Part shown: positions 14,246 to 23,184 of the stretch, piece after piece
How the letters are laid out: every line of letters starts with the position of its first letter
Position numbering within the stretch: position 1 is the stretch's first letter
IMG/VR virus record: IMGVR_UViG_3300046477_000087
Location: 1 to 42,424 of that record
Length of the DNA: 42,424 nt
Direction: 5' to 3' (one strand)
Source: a virus
Notes under the pieces: model-generated
The model's input: the letters and a program-made list of their open reading frames with translations, nothing else
Databases searched by the model: none
What the model was told of the DNA's origin: nothing
Position numbers and translations under genes: made by a program

Positions 14246-14641
14246 TCACAGCGCCTTTTCGAGCGTGATAGAAATCAGATTGTAGTCAGGCAGCGCGCGG
14301 CCCCAGCCCTTGCGGCCATAAACTCGGATGGAAGCGCAGCCCTCGTCCTTGGCGAATTTCTCGATGACGGAAATCAGCGGGAGCCAGCGGTCTTTTTCTC
14401 GCCCTCCGCACGCCCAGATCACACAGAATTTCTGCCCGTTCTCGATATGCAGCCCCGTCACGACGCCGGCCCAGATGCCTTCCTCGTCCGCGACGATCCA
14501 TAGAAGCTTGTCGCCCCTGAGCACATCGCCTTGAACATTCTCGAAGTCGCCGCCGCCATTTTCCATCGCGGTGGCGATGTAGTGGCGCACCAGCGGCCAC
14601 ATCTTTTCGACGTGCGCCGGGTCGATGCATATGCAATGCAT
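14246..14641 (-). CDS. GNAT-like acetyltransferase fold protein in tail module
   Basis: ATG 14641 overlaps the tailspike stop. The 131-residue product (MHCICIDPAHVEKMWPLVRH ... LWIVADEEGIWAGVVTGLHI ... EGCASIRVYGRKGWGRALPD) follows the strand-helix order of small GNAT proteins that occur next to tail genes in several podoviruses. The acetyl-CoA binding signature (Q/RxxGxG/A) is not obvious, so activity is doubtful. It may act in virion assembly or modify a tail protein. Confidence 0.6.
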   Translation of the reverse strand: MHCICIDPAHVEKMWPLVRHYIATAMENGGGDFENVQGDVLRGDKLLWIVADEEGIWAGVVTGLHIENGQKFCVIWACGGREKDRWLPLISVIEKFAKDEGCASIRVYGRKGWGRALPDYNLISITLEKAL

Positions 14642-15984
14642 CAGTTGACTTGCCTTACGTCGAATGTCGATCCAGCCAGTAATGTTGACGCTGCCGCATT
14701 CGACGCATTCTGCGAGAACTCGACCGTGAGAGTTCCCGCAGCATTTACGTTGATGGTCCCCACGATCTTCACCCAAGCATTTGCGGCAGCGCCCCCGGTA
14801 GCTCCACCGAGGGCATTGAATCGGGCCTGCTGCGTCAAAACATTGGCATCCATCTGCACTGTGTCGTAAGTAATCGCAGTTGCGGTAGCGGTGCCGCCGA
14901 TATCGTAGCGAATCCCTCCGGCCCCTGAAGTCGTGTACAGATTTGCCTCGAAATGATATTGACTGCCATCCCTGACTCCGTTCGGGGCAAATAATCCGCT
15001 GAATGCCGGAGTGGCGTTGTTGGTGACGACAAAATTCGATGCTAGGCGGCTTATATGGTCGTCAAGCTGCGGGCCGAGGGCGTAGATTCCATATGACGCT
15101 ATTTGAGGCGGAGCGTTGCCTGGGAAAAATGTCGATGATGTTGGTATTCTATTTATGATGCCGCCTTGGTTGGCGATTGCTCGCGCGCCCGTAGCCACAT
15201 TGCTTGAGAATGTAACGTTGCTGTCGTAGGCTATCAATCCTCCGAATGACGCCTGCGCAAATGCCGTCGAGAACGTAAGGCCGCCTCCCACGGTAATGGT
15301 TTTGTTTACCGGACCGTAAATAGCCGAATGAGACTGCGGATTTATGTGAACTGTTGCACTGCCTGTAATTGAATACGCATCGCCCATAAAAATGACCGCG
15401 TGCGTCGATGAGTTGATGTGTTGCGTCGCACAGGAGCCGAAAACCATACCGGCACCGCAAAAAATGGTTGCTCCAACCGTTGCGCTTATCCCTCCGCCGG
15501 ATGCTGACGTAACAGTCCACCCCTGTAGCGTAAACTCGACTTTGCTGCCCCCGGTGAAGGTGACATTTCCGGCAGCAAAGCAATATGTATTTCCGCCTCC
15601 CGTATTATTTGCGGTCGACCCATTGCCATCGATGATGATCGATGCAGGACCGTTCGAGCCGGTTATTTCCTTGTTTGTGCTGAGGATGCTTGACGAGTTA
15701 TAGGTGGCGCCAGCAACCGACTTCAACGTGAGTGTAAATCCACCCAAGTCGATATTGTCAGCAGCATAGTCATATGCGGCCTGGAACGTCTTTAGCGCAT
15801 GGTCAGTTCCGACCGCCAATCCGTCATTGCCATCGCTGCCATTCGGATCGATATGGATCGTCAGCGGGGCCGTGAGCCTGATACGCCTTCCTTGCAATAT
15901 CTGGACAATCTGCCGAATGCAGTTGACGATCTTCTCTATCGTCTTTTCTCCCGGCGATAGCGTTAGCAGATTGCCGAGATTCAT
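14641..15984 (-). CDS. Tailspike-like beta-helix protein
   Basis: The 447-residue protein starts with a short helical head (IEKIVNCIRQIVQILQG), then a beta-rich repetitive body. The opening HIDPNGSDGNDGLAVG and ALKTFQAAYDYA is the usual entry of right-handed beta-helix phage proteins. Runs such as ITGSNGPASIIIDGNG, STHAVIFMGDAYSITG and QSHSAIYGPVNKTITV follow. The C-terminus (GTINVNAAGTLTVEFSQNA, then STFDVRQVN) looks like a trimerising or capping domain. It probably recognises or degrades a surface polysaccharide. Confidence 0.78.
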   Translation of the reverse strand: MNLGNLLTLSPGEKTIEKIVNCIRQIVQILQGRRIRLTAPLTIHIDPNGSDGNDGLAVGTDHALKTFQAAYDYAADNIDLGGFTLTLKSVAGATYNSSSILSTNKEITGSNGPASIIIDGNGSTANNTGGGNTYCFAAGNVTFTGGSKVEFTLQGWTVTSASGGGISATVGATIFCGAGMVFGSCATQHINSSTHAVIFMGDAYSITGSATVHINPQSHSAIYGPVNKTITVGGGLTFSTAFAQASFGGLIAYDSNVTFSSNVATGARAIANQGGIINRIPTSSTFFPGNAPPQIASYGIYALGPQLDDHISRLASNFVVTNNATPAFSGLFAPNGVRDGSQYHFEANLYTTSGAGGIRYDIGGTATATAITYDTVQMDANVLTQQARFNALGGATGGAAANAWVKIVGTINVNAAGTLTVEFSQNASNAAASTLLAGSTFDVRQVN

Positions 15985-17705
15985 TGCTTGCCCTCACGCT
16001 CAAGATCAGGGCGCAGCCCGGTCGCATAGGTCCATGTCGTGCCCGCCGGATTGCGCATCTTACCGCGCGCCAATCTGGTCGATACGTTCAACGAGCAATT
16101 GCCGAGCGAATCAACCACGGCCTCCGCGCTGGTGACCGGATCATTCTGCAGCCGCTCTCGCGTGATGATCGAAACGGCCGCAGACGCGCAATCCGTTATC
16201 GGACGCACGTTCTGGACCCGCATTCGATAGGCTTCGTCCAATTCCCGCTCGGCGGTCTGCAGCGTTGCCTCTAGATTTGCGCCGGCAAAAAAGCCCACCA
16301 CATGGGTCGAATTGGCTAACGATATGGCGGAGAGTGGCGAGGTCGAGAAGCTGTCCAGCGAGAGCTTCAAGGCATCGAGCGCACCGCCGATCGATCCGCC
16401 GCTGGTATAGTTCAGGCCGGTCGAACTCGATCCGGTCAGGTCGATATGCGTCGAATCATGGATGGAGAACGGCCAACTCCCGTTGATAGCCGGCCCGCTC
16501 CCGACCACCACCCCATAGATTTCGACGCTGTTTTCATTGTTCAGGTCCGTCAAGCCGGACGTGAGGCCGGAAATAGTCAGGCGGATCGCCCCGGCTCCAT
16601 TGTCGGCCGCTGCCGATATCGTGATGATGCCAGGCGCCTGCAGATCAAGGTTCTCCAGCGTAATCCCAGGAGTGGCCAGCGTCGTGAGATATTCGCCCTG
16701 CATGTTGACGACGGTCGCGCGCTGCAATTGCCAATCGTAAATTATGATCTTGTCGAAGATCAAAGCTGTACCGGCAGTAGACTTATAGGCCCAAAAGATG
16801 CGTGGGGCCTTCGGGTCGGCCGCTCCTATGCAGAATTGCAGATTGGCAGAATCGCAGTCGTGAAAGAAATAGCGATCGAATTTTTCCTTTCCGACCGGGC
16901 TTGGAGAGCCATCTGGTTGGATAACGCGAAATCCCATGGTGGAGATGAAAAATGTTGCCCCGCCGGCTTTCACGGCGCTTTGCGGCGCGAATATGCCCTC
17001 CTGATCCGAAATCTTGATGAAGTCGAACGTTTCCGGGCTGCCGGGATTGAAGACCATTCGGCGGATCATGCTGTCCTGCATGACGATGCCGCTCATGTCT
17101 CCGCCCACGGCACCGCGCGTTAATCCTCCGTCCGCCATATCCTGAAAATTCGACTGCAAGGTCACATTATCCCAGGACGTGCTCGCATTGACATTGTTGA
17201 GGCCCGACCACTGCACCCTATAGGGCGAGGACAGGAGCCCGGACAGCACGACAAATCGATTGATCGCCGTTATGTAGCTCGCCTGCGGTGGCGAACCAGC
17301 GGCGTTCGCGAAGGCAGTGGGCGAGGTCAAGTCGAGCACTTGCAGCACGGCGTTGGCCTGGGTCGCGAACAATAGCGAATTGAACTGCAGGAACTGCCAA
17401 TTGAACCCGGCCGAAAGACCCGAATAAGTGCCGGCCCCCAGGCTGATATCGCTCCATGTCAGGTCGGTATTGCTGAGTTTGTAGAGCTTCGTCGATGTTC
17501 CCGCCACGATCAGGATCGAGCCGTCCCCCAGACGCGCGAAACAGTAGCCACGACAAGCGGCCGGGAGCGCACTCGTCAGTGCCGAGAAGTCCGGGAACGG
17601 CCCATAGCCGTCCCCGCGCGGGAGCACGTTCGTTATAACCTGCGAGCCGCCACCTTCATAATCGCTGACATCCGGTTTCCATTCCGGGAAGGCGAGAACG
17701 GGCAT
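15981..17705 (-). CDS. P22 gp10-like tail hub / DNA stabilisation protein
   Basis: The 574-residue protein is mainly beta (MPVLAFPEWKPDVSDYEGG, GYCFARLGDGSILIVAGTST, FNWQFLQFNSLLFATQANAV), with the layout of packaged-DNA stabilisation proteins that close the portal vertex in P22-like tails. It ends with NPAGTTWTYATGLRPDLERE. It lies directly after the adaptor gene and before the tailspike, the order expected for portal-adaptor-hub-spike assembly. The family name is inferred from pattern and order, not from a search. Confidence 0.72.
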   Translation of the reverse strand: MPVLAFPEWKPDVSDYEGGGSQVITNVLPRGDGYGPFPDFSALTSALPAACRGYCFARLGDGSILIVAGTSTKLYKLSNTDLTWSDISLGAGTYSGLSAGFNWQFLQFNSLLFATQANAVLQVLDLTSPTAFANAAGSPPQASYITAINRFVVLSGLLSSPYRVQWSGLNNVNASTSWDNVTLQSNFQDMADGGLTRGAVGGDMSGIVMQDSMIRRMVFNPGSPETFDFIKISDQEGIFAPQSAVKAGGATFFISTMGFRVIQPDGSPSPVGKEKFDRYFFHDCDSANLQFCIGAADPKAPRIFWAYKSTAGTALIFDKIIIYDWQLQRATVVNMQGEYLTTLATPGITLENLDLQAPGIITISAAADNGAGAIRLTISGLTSGLTDLNNENSVEIYGVVVGSGPAINGSWPFSIHDSTHIDLTGSSSTGLNYTSGGSIGGALDALKLSLDSFSTSPLSAISLANSTHVVGFFAGANLEATLQTAERELDEAYRMRVQNVRPITDCASAAVSIITRERLQNDPVTSAEAVVDSLGNCSLNVSTRLARGKMRNPAGTTWTYATGLRPDLEREGKQ

Positions 17706-17706
17706 A

Positions 17707-18315
17707 TCAGGGTGTCGGGCTCATGACGCGGACCTGGGACGGAGCGCGGGCTTTCTTGTCGAGCTTGTCGATTTCATCGAACAACTCGTCCCGCCGCGAT
17801 TTCCACATCGCGAGCTTGTCGACATCGACCGTATATCCCCCAGCTTCCGCGAGCGAACCGAACAGATAGAGGTCAGGATGTGCCGTCATCAGCCAATTTG
17901 TCGTATTGCTCTGGAGCGACGGGATTTGTGCCCAATAGGATAGCTCGATATTCGTGTTCGTATCATCGGTCGGCATCATCTTGATATTTGCCGCCTCGAT
18001 CGTGAACACGGATGGAAGATCGGTCGGGTTGTCGGGATAGGCGCTCTGGAGCCATGACGGCTCGACGTAGGATAGTTCCCGCCTCGGATTTCCCAGCCAC
18101 GTAACGCGGCGCCAGGTTAGGAAATCGCTCGGCAACGCAATGACACCGGCCGCCGGCGTCAGTGTCGATATTGTCTCCTGCTGCCGTACCCGCAAGCGTC
18201 GATTGGCGCATGACTCGAACAAGGCAATGAAGTCGGGGAACCGCGCAATAATGTCCTGACGCTGCAGCCAATTCCCGATCGCTGTGGTGAGGTCGGTATA
18301 GTTGGCGAGGCTCAT
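17707..18315 (-). CDS. Head-to-tail adaptor (P22 gp4-like) protein
   Basis: The 202-residue protein has the adaptor plan: a helical start (YTDLTTAIGNWLQRQDIIAR, then FPDFIALFESCANRRLRVRQ), a beta section (SYVEPSWLQSAYPDN, IEAANIKMMPTDD, IELSYWAQIP) and a helical end (PDLYLFGSLAEAGGYTVD). These proteins bind the portal ring and join the head to the tail. It overlaps the upstream gene by four bases and is followed at once by the hub gene. Confidence 0.82.
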   Translation of the reverse strand: MSLANYTDLTTAIGNWLQRQDIIARFPDFIALFESCANRRLRVRQQETISTLTPAAGVIALPSDFLTWRRVTWLGNPRRELSYVEPSWLQSAYPDNPTDLPSVFTIEAANIKMMPTDDTNTNIELSYWAQIPSLQSNTTNWLMTAHPDLYLFGSLAEAGGYTVDVDKLAMWKSRRDELFDEIDKLDKKARAPSQVRVMSPTP

Positions 18316-18608
18316 CGGTCGGTCCGCAGAAACAGCCAGTCATGATCGGCAAGTTTACGCTTTACCATCGCATTGAACTGCTCATCGAACAGCTTCATAT
18401 CGACGTTGCCGCGCGCCCATTCCTCGTTTAGCCACTGATTTATGACGTTGTTGGGAATATCCGCAATCTTGCGGAAATCCCCGGTCTGCTTGCCGTCGAG
18501 ATGGGCGCGCTTGTTCGCTTCGATGATGTCCTCGACATCCTGATATGTTCGGACGAGCAGATTGCGCCCGTCCATCCGTAGATCGGTGATGACTGGAGTC
18601 GAGGACAT
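18312..18608 (-). CDS. Conserved small head-tail region protein (98 aa)
   Basis: The protein contains RMDGRNLLVRTYQDVEDIIE, then a GDFRKIADIPNNVINQWLNE segment and KRKLADHDWLFLRTDR. I recall the IP-VI-W and LRT pattern from a small conserved protein in the head-tail gene blocks of podovirus-like phages; its role is unknown. The start has only the AGGACAT-type context, but the frame overlaps the adaptor start by four bases. Confidence 0.7.
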   Translation of the reverse strand: MSSTPVITDLRMDGRNLLVRTYQDVEDIIEANKRAHLDGKQTGDFRKIADIPNNVINQWLNEEWARGNVDMKLFDEQFNAMVKRKLADHDWLFLRTDR

Positions 18609-18612
18609 CGGA

Positions 18613-18984
18613 TTACAGCGTCTCGCGAAGCGTCACGATGAAAGCGCAGGGGATGTTCGTTCCGCCGCCGCCGGATGGCGTCAGCGTGATCACATCGCCG
18701 TCATTGACGTAAATCGGAGACGTTGCAATCTGCACTACGGATTGCCCGGCCGCGGCGCTTGCGACCGGAATCGTCAGGTTTCCGGCCGTATTCGCCGTGC
18801 CGTTGAGCGCAAACGCAATGACGGAATCAGTCGTTGTGATTGCCCCCTGGGTCGTCGCGATGATCTTCATGACGGTCCCGCGCCAGGGGGACGTATTATA
18901 GCAGGCGACCGGGGTGGCACCGACGCTGGTCGTATTGAACGTCATCGTGAAATCGCGAAAGCGATGGAGTGACGGGAGAGCCAT
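18613..18984 (-). CDS. Beta-rich structural protein, possible head decoration
   Basis: The 123-residue product is rich in Thr, Ala and Gly (TMTFNTTSVGATPVACYNTS, TDSVIAFALNGTANTAGNLT) and ends with CAFIVTLRETL. It resembles small capsid-fibre or decoration proteins in composition only. It is placed between the sugar-modification genes and the adaptor block. Confidence 0.55.
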   Translation of the reverse strand: MALPSLHRFRDFTMTFNTTSVGATPVACYNTSPWRGTVMKIIATTQGAITTTDSVIAFALNGTANTAGNLTIPVASAAAGQSVVQIATSPIYVNDGDVITLTPSGGGGTNIPCAFIVTLRETL

Positions 18985-19026
18985 GATCGTTGTCCTTAGT
19001 TTTTGATTTGGGTTGACGATTACGCC

Positions 19027-19719
19027 TTACGCTGCAACGTCCCTCTGGACTTGCTGCAGATGATCCTGAATGGAGGCCGAATAGACCTTCTCGCCCACAT
19101 GGCCCAACGTGAGGGAGGGATCGAAATAAGGCTGGTATCCGATCTTTCGCAGTCGTGCGAAGAACGCCATATCCTCGCCCACAAATGACCCGTCATTCAC
19201 GTCGCAGGCGAATAGGTGCGCCATCGGCTCATTGTCTAGCCCGAACATGATTTTCGGCGTCACATCGGCCAGGGCCTGCACCGCCGTCCGACTAACGACT
19301 GTGAATCCGATGCCGAAGCCATTGCACGGCAGGCAGCCCCACTCATTGGATTCGTGCACCCCCTCCGTGCTCGGGAATTGCATAAAGAATGTCGCCGGCT
19401 CGCGTCTGGCGCAATATACCCCACCGACGACATCCATCTTGGTCGAAAGCGCCAGCAACCGCAGCACATTCTCCGACTTCCACTCCATGTCGGAGTCGAT
19501 CCAGAACAGCCGATTACATTTCGACTGTAGAAACCGATGTGCCCCCTTTGACCGGGCATATTCAATATTGCCGTCAACCTGAAATTCCATCTCGTACGAG
19601 ATACCGCGCGATCGCAGCATGTCGGCCGTTTCGATGAGTGAACGCACGGTCGGGATCGATATCGAGCCCTTTGCCGGCAAGATAATCATTACGGAAATGC
19701 CAGAGATATCGAACTTCAT
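19027..19719 (-). CDS. Family 2-type glycosyltransferase
   Basis: ATG 19719 overlaps the methyltransferase stop (ATGA). The 230-residue protein has a GT-A fold pattern: MIILPAKGSISIPTVRSLIE, EFQVDGNIEYARSKGAHRFL, the metal-binding LFWIDSDMEW (DSD), MDVVGGVYCARREP, and FVGEDMAFFARLRKIGY with the acceptor-side ED motif. It probably transfers a sugar to a virion or host component; donor and acceptor cannot be read from sequence. It is coupled to a methyltransferase within the capsid gene block. Confidence 0.82.
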   Translation of the reverse strand: MKFDISGISVMIILPAKGSISIPTVRSLIETADMLRSRGISYEMEFQVDGNIEYARSKGAHRFLQSKCNRLFWIDSDMEWKSENVLRLLALSTKMDVVGGVYCARREPATFFMQFPSTEGVHESNEWGCLPCNGFGIGFTVVSRTAVQALADVTPKIMFGLDNEPMAHLFACDVNDGSFVGEDMAFFARLRKIGYQPYFDPSLTLGHVGEKVYSASIQDHLQQVQRDVAA

Positions 19720-20225
19720 GCTTTCCTCAACATTGCCGCGATGTGATGATCGTCGCACTGTTCCAGCAGCACGACATCGAAATTTCGCTTCCAATACCAG
19801 CGATAATCGGTGAATGGCGTGCCCGCCGATTGACGTTCCTCATAGTATTTATGGCTTAGCATCGCGAAATGATTGGCACCAAAGAATCGTGTATGACCCG
19901 GATCAGCAAATGCTTCATTGTTGATCGGGACGAGAATGCCGAAATATCCTCCGGGCTTGAGGATGCGATGATATTCCGCCATCTCATTAAACCAGCGCCG
20001 CCAATCACCCTGTCGCCCAAGATGTTCGAGTACGTCATAGGCGGCAAGCTCGTCAAATTCATCGTCCGGGAATGGAAGCGGTAAATTCTCCAAATCCCAG
20101 ACGATATCTGCGCCGCAGTTGTCGCCCATATCGAGGGTGACAAGCGGATAGGTCCAATCGGGGGCTGATTTCAGCGCAACGTTCTTTGATCGGCTGTGAC
20201 CAGCCCCCAACAGGAGTGACGGCAT
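19716..20225 (-). CDS. SAM-dependent methyltransferase (class I)
   Basis: The 169-residue protein starts MPSLLLGAGHSRSKNVAL, with a Gly-rich SAM loop (LGAGHS), an acidic strand end (TLDMG), then ADIVWDLENLPLPFPDDEFD and LAAYDVLEHL, the usual class I order. HRILKPGGYFGILVP is motif III of methyltransferase type 11. It starts at the stop of the upstream capsid-associated gene (TAATG) and is coupled to a glycosyltransferase. Small-molecule, sugar or protein methylation is possible; no DNA-target motif is seen. Confidence 0.82.
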   Translation of the reverse strand: MPSLLLGAGHSRSKNVALKSAPDWTYPLVTLDMGDNCGADIVWDLENLPLPFPDDEFDELAAYDVLEHLGRQGDWRRWFNEMAEYHRILKPGGYFGILVPINNEAFADPGHTRFFGANHFAMLSHKYYEERQSAGTPFTDYRWYWKRNFDVVLLEQCDDHHIAAMLRKA

Positions 20226-20779
20226 TAAACGGTTGCCGACATCGGCGTGGTGGTCATCGGGGCAACGTCGCGGCCGGCGAGCAGCCAAAAGCCGGTTTTG
20301 ATGTCGGTGAACTCATATTCACCGCCGATCATGCCGCCCGTGGTGGTGCCATTCAGGGTCACAGTGTCGCTGGTCGAAGTGGCGCTAAACCCGATGACGG
20401 TCCCGGCCACAGTATTCAGCGAGATGACGAGTCCCTGCATGATGTCGGTCGAATTGGCGACCTTGATGGTGGATTGGGTCGCCGTGGCCGACACTTGGAG
20501 GACGAGCATGAATTTGGCGCCCGTCCCAGCAGACGCCGGCAGGGTCACGGCGATCGGAGCCGTGTTGTTCAGGGTAACCACGCGGTTTGCATGGGCCGCA
20601 ACCGTCAAGGCGAGCGCCGTGACGCCCGCGGTGACATTGACGGGCGCATTGCTGAACCCGCCGACCTCCGCCAAAGTTGCCTTCTTGATGCGACCAGAAC
20701 TGGCCTGGAACACGTCGAACTCGTCGCCCGCAGCAAGCGTGGTGGCGTCGGCTTCTGCGTCAATGGTGTATTCGCTCAT
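20225..20779 (-). CDS. Capsid decoration or head-fibre protein
   Basis: The 184-residue product (MSEYTIDAEADATTLAAGDE, FDVFQASSGRIKKATLAEV, then a Thr/Ala/Val-rich beta body with NRVVTLNNTAPIAVTLPASA) is typical of small fibre or decoration proteins encoded right after a major capsid gene. Sequences of the VTLPASA kind occur in phage appendage proteins. No enzyme motif is present. Confidence 0.68.
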   Translation of the reverse strand: MSEYTIDAEADATTLAAGDEFDVFQASSGRIKKATLAEVGGFSNAPVNVTAGVTALALTVAAHANRVVTLNNTAPIAVTLPASAGTGAKFMLVLQVSATATQSTIKVANSTDIMQGLVISLNTVAGTVIGFSATSTSDTVTLNGTTTGGMIGGEYEFTDIKTGFWLLAGRDVAPMTTTPMSATV

Positions 20780-20801
20780 TTGGATGATCCTTTGTCAGAA
20801 A

Positions 20802-21761
20802 TTACGACACAGTGTTGTCGAAGACGCCGCCGGACGATTTCTCGTTGCGGGCGACCAGCGCGTACTCGGACAGAATCTCTTTCCAGTCCGAGTCGCCGGT
20901 CTTGGCGAGCGGGAACGATACGAAACGCCGGCCATTGAGATAGGCCACCGCCCACATATCCATTTGCAGGACCAGCACGTCGCGGGTCCGAGAAAAGCGG
21001 TTCGGAACCACCTTGAGGGTGCCGAAGTCGCTCTCGTAAGCCTCAACCGACGCCGTAATGCGCTTCGTCGCGGCCTGCTCGATCGGGCTGGAGCGGCCCA
21101 CGAAGGTCGAGAAGACCTGCTTGTTGAACGAGCCGGTCATGATAACGTCGGGCTTGCCGCCGGCGTCCCAGCACTTTTTCAGGACCGACTTGAGCCGCGA
21201 TTCGGTGAACGCGATCTGCGTTCCGTCCGTGCGCGTCCCGGTGCCGTCAGCGACGGTCGGATCGGCGGCGCCGCCGGCGGTGCCCTTGTCGGTATTGGAC
21301 TTGATCCAAGACAGCACGGATGCCGTCTTGCGCGCGACCGCATCAGACCCGGCATTGGTGGCCTGATTGGTGGTCAGAACCGCCTCCATGTCGCGCTTGA
21401 GTTCAAGGCCCTTCAACATTTCCTGATAGGCCATTTCGTCATCGCGGCCGGCATGGTCGATGGCGCGCTGAGTGCCAGTCACGCGCGGAACCTTGTTGCT
21501 GATCTGACAGTTATTATTCAGACGAACGGTAACGGTCGTCGCGGTGGCGATCGCATCATCGCCTTCGAGGACGGCATTGGTGGAGGACGCGGCGGCAAGA
21601 GCCTGGGTCTGCCATTCATGCTTAACGGCCGACGCCTTTTCCTTCTCAATACCCGAGATGAAGGGCGTTTCCGTGGGATCGATGCGATAGATCACATCGG
21701 ACAAGTCTTCGCGATTGCCGATCGCCTCGTAGCTGGCAAAGGCATTGGTAGGGAGAGCCAT
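20802..21761 (-). CDS. Major capsid protein, SU10/DUF5309 family
   Basis: The 319-residue protein begins MALPTNAFASYEAIGNREDL and SDVIYRIDPTETPFISGI, the hallmark opening of the DUF5309 (SU10 gp7-like) capsid family. It continues with EWQTQALAAASSTNAVLEGD, a QISNKVPRVTGTQRAIDHAG segment, and PDVIMTGSFNKQVFSTF with RDVLVLQMDMWAVAYLNGR near the end. It should form the HK97-fold shell. The scaffold gene lies directly upstream and a decoration protein directly downstream. Confidence 0.93.
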   Translation of the reverse strand: MALPTNAFASYEAIGNREDLSDVIYRIDPTETPFISGIEKEKASAVKHEWQTQALAAASSTNAVLEGDDAIATATTVTVRLNNNCQISNKVPRVTGTQRAIDHAGRDDEMAYQEMLKGLELKRDMEAVLTTNQATNAGSDAVARKTASVLSWIKSNTDKGTAGGAADPTVADGTGTRTDGTQIAFTESRLKSVLKKCWDAGGKPDVIMTGSFNKQVFSTFVGRSSPIEQAATKRITASVEAYESDFGTLKVVPNRFSRTRDVLVLQMDMWAVAYLNGRRFVSFPLAKTGDSDWKEILSEYALVARNEKSSGGVFDNTVS

Positions 21762-21771
21762 TTGAGTGTTC

Positions 21772-22884
21772 CTATCTGGCGGCGCGACGCGCGTTCAAGA
21801 GCGCTGCTGCGGTCCGAATAGCGTTTACGCCGCTGGTTTTATCGAGACGGTTGCTGAGGTTCTGAACTTCGGCGCCATGGGCCGCCCCTCTGGGCTGGCT
21901 GGCGCCCGGCCGCTGAACCGGCGGGACAGGTTTGGGGACAGGCTTGGTGGTCGATGCCCTGGCCTCGCGATAGCGGACGCCATCGAGCAGGAGCAGTTGC
22001 AGGCGATGGTCATGAAGCGAGATATCCTTCTCGCCCCGCCACAGCTCGCCCAGCTCCTGATCTTTGAACCCTATATCGCGCAGTACGACAACGGCCGATT
22101 CCTGCAGCTTGGTTTTCTTGGCCGGATCGGAAAACTCGGGCGCCTTTTCGGAAAAGATGTCGGCTTCCCGCTTGGCGAACTCGCCAAGCTTCTGTTGCTT
22201 TTCCTGCGCCTGCCGTTGGCTGATCTGCTGCGCTTCGTATTGCGCGGATGCCAGGCGCTTCTGCTCGGCATCCCACATGACGTAACGCGGCCAGTCCTCC
22301 GCCGCCATCCGCGTCACATCATCGGTCGTCTTGATGTCCGGGAATTTGGCGTTGTGCTGCTGTTGCATGAGTGCCAAGGCTTGCGGCACCAATGCCTCGT
22401 ATTTTGCCCTTTCCTGTTCCGCCGCCTGCTCTTTTGCCGTTAGGCTCTTGAGCTGGTCGGCGGCTTCGTTCTGGACGCGGCGAACCTCTGCGCTGGCCTT
22501 CCTGTCATGGTCGAGCAGGAACTCCTGCGTACCACGGTCGAGTTTGGCCCAATGCTCGGCTCGGTCCTTTGTCCAAGACCTCGGCAACTCAAGTGGCGGC
22601 TCTGCGGCCGGGTCGGTTGCCTGCGTCTCGCCGGTAGCCTCAGTCTCCTGGGGGGCGGCGTCCGGCTCATCGCCGGATTGGGTTGCTGGCTCCGGGGCGG
22701 CCTCAATCGGGCGCTCCTGCGGGGCCGGCTGTGTGTCTGCGGGGCCATCCTGCTGCTTGTGCCGGAAGCTCGCCAGCGTGCGGGCGGCTTCCCGCGCCGA
22801 CATGACGGCATTATCGCCGGTGGTCGGAATCTGGACAATAGTGGTCGGCTCGGCCGACTGGCCGATAGAAGCGTCTTCGGACAT
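21772..22884 (-). CDS. Scaffolding protein
   Basis: The 370-residue protein is acidic and disordered at the N-terminus (Pro/Ala/Glu/Thr repeats), then mostly alpha-helical and charged (DRKASAEVRRVQNEAADQLK, EQAAEQERAKYEALVPQALA, QISQRQAQEKQQKLGEFAKR). It has a basic C-terminus (LNARRAAR). The composition and its position directly before the major capsid gene are those of internal scaffolds, which use basic ends to bind the shell and are lost from mature heads. There is no protease gene nearby. Confidence 0.82.
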   Translation of the reverse strand: MSEDASIGQSAEPTTIVQIPTTGDNAVMSAREAARTLASFRHKQQDGPADTQPAPQERPIEAAPEPATQSGDEPDAAPQETEATGETQATDPAAEPPLELPRSWTKDRAEHWAKLDRGTQEFLLDHDRKASAEVRRVQNEAADQLKSLTAKEQAAEQERAKYEALVPQALALMQQQHNAKFPDIKTTDDVTRMAAEDWPRYVMWDAEQKRLASAQYEAQQISQRQAQEKQQKLGEFAKREADIFSEKAPEFSDPAKKTKLQESAVVVLRDIGFKDQELGELWRGEKDISLHDHRLQLLLLDGVRYREARASTTKPVPKPVPPVQRPGASQPRGAAHGAEVQNLSNRLDKTSGVNAIRTAAALLNARRAAR

Positions 22885-22897
22885 GAATGTTCCTGGG

Positions 22898-23182
22898 TTA
22901 AATGACGCCGAAACGCTTGCGTTTGGCGGTCAATTGGTCGATTTCAGCCTGGGCGAGCTTGCCCGCGCTGGCCACGGTCAAGATTTGCTTGCGCAGATTG
23001 GCCAGATTGGCCTGCGAGCGCCAAAGCTCATCTCGCAAGGCCGGGTCTTCGCATCTGCGCCAGCCGTCGATGAAGGTCTTTTCCAGATAGGTGAAGCATT
23101 CCTGCAGCAGTTCATTGCGCATAAGCTCGTCGGCCCGCGCTTGTCTTCCGATATCGCGGGCTAGCTTGTTTTCGTCTGTCAT
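22898..23182 (-). CDS. Small helical protein upstream of scaffold
   Basis: The 94-residue product is almost all helical and charged (ADELMRNELLQECFTYLEKT, then LANLRKQILTVASAGKLAQA). I recall similar proteins between portal and scaffold genes in phages of this kind, role unknown. It could be an assembly chaperone or a minor scaffold. Confidence 0.65.
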   Translation of the reverse strand: MTDENKLARDIGRQARADELMRNELLQECFTYLEKTFIDGWRRCEDPALRDELWRSQANLANLRKQILTVASAGKLAQAEIDQLTAKRKRFGVI

Positions 23183-23184
23183 AT

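Noticed and set aside
20247-21821. Long + strand frame (524 codons) antisense to the major capsid gene
   Set aside because: It lies entirely over the well-supported capsid, decoration and scaffold genes on the other strand. Its sequence lacks a domain pattern, and long antisense frames are common in GC-rich DNA.
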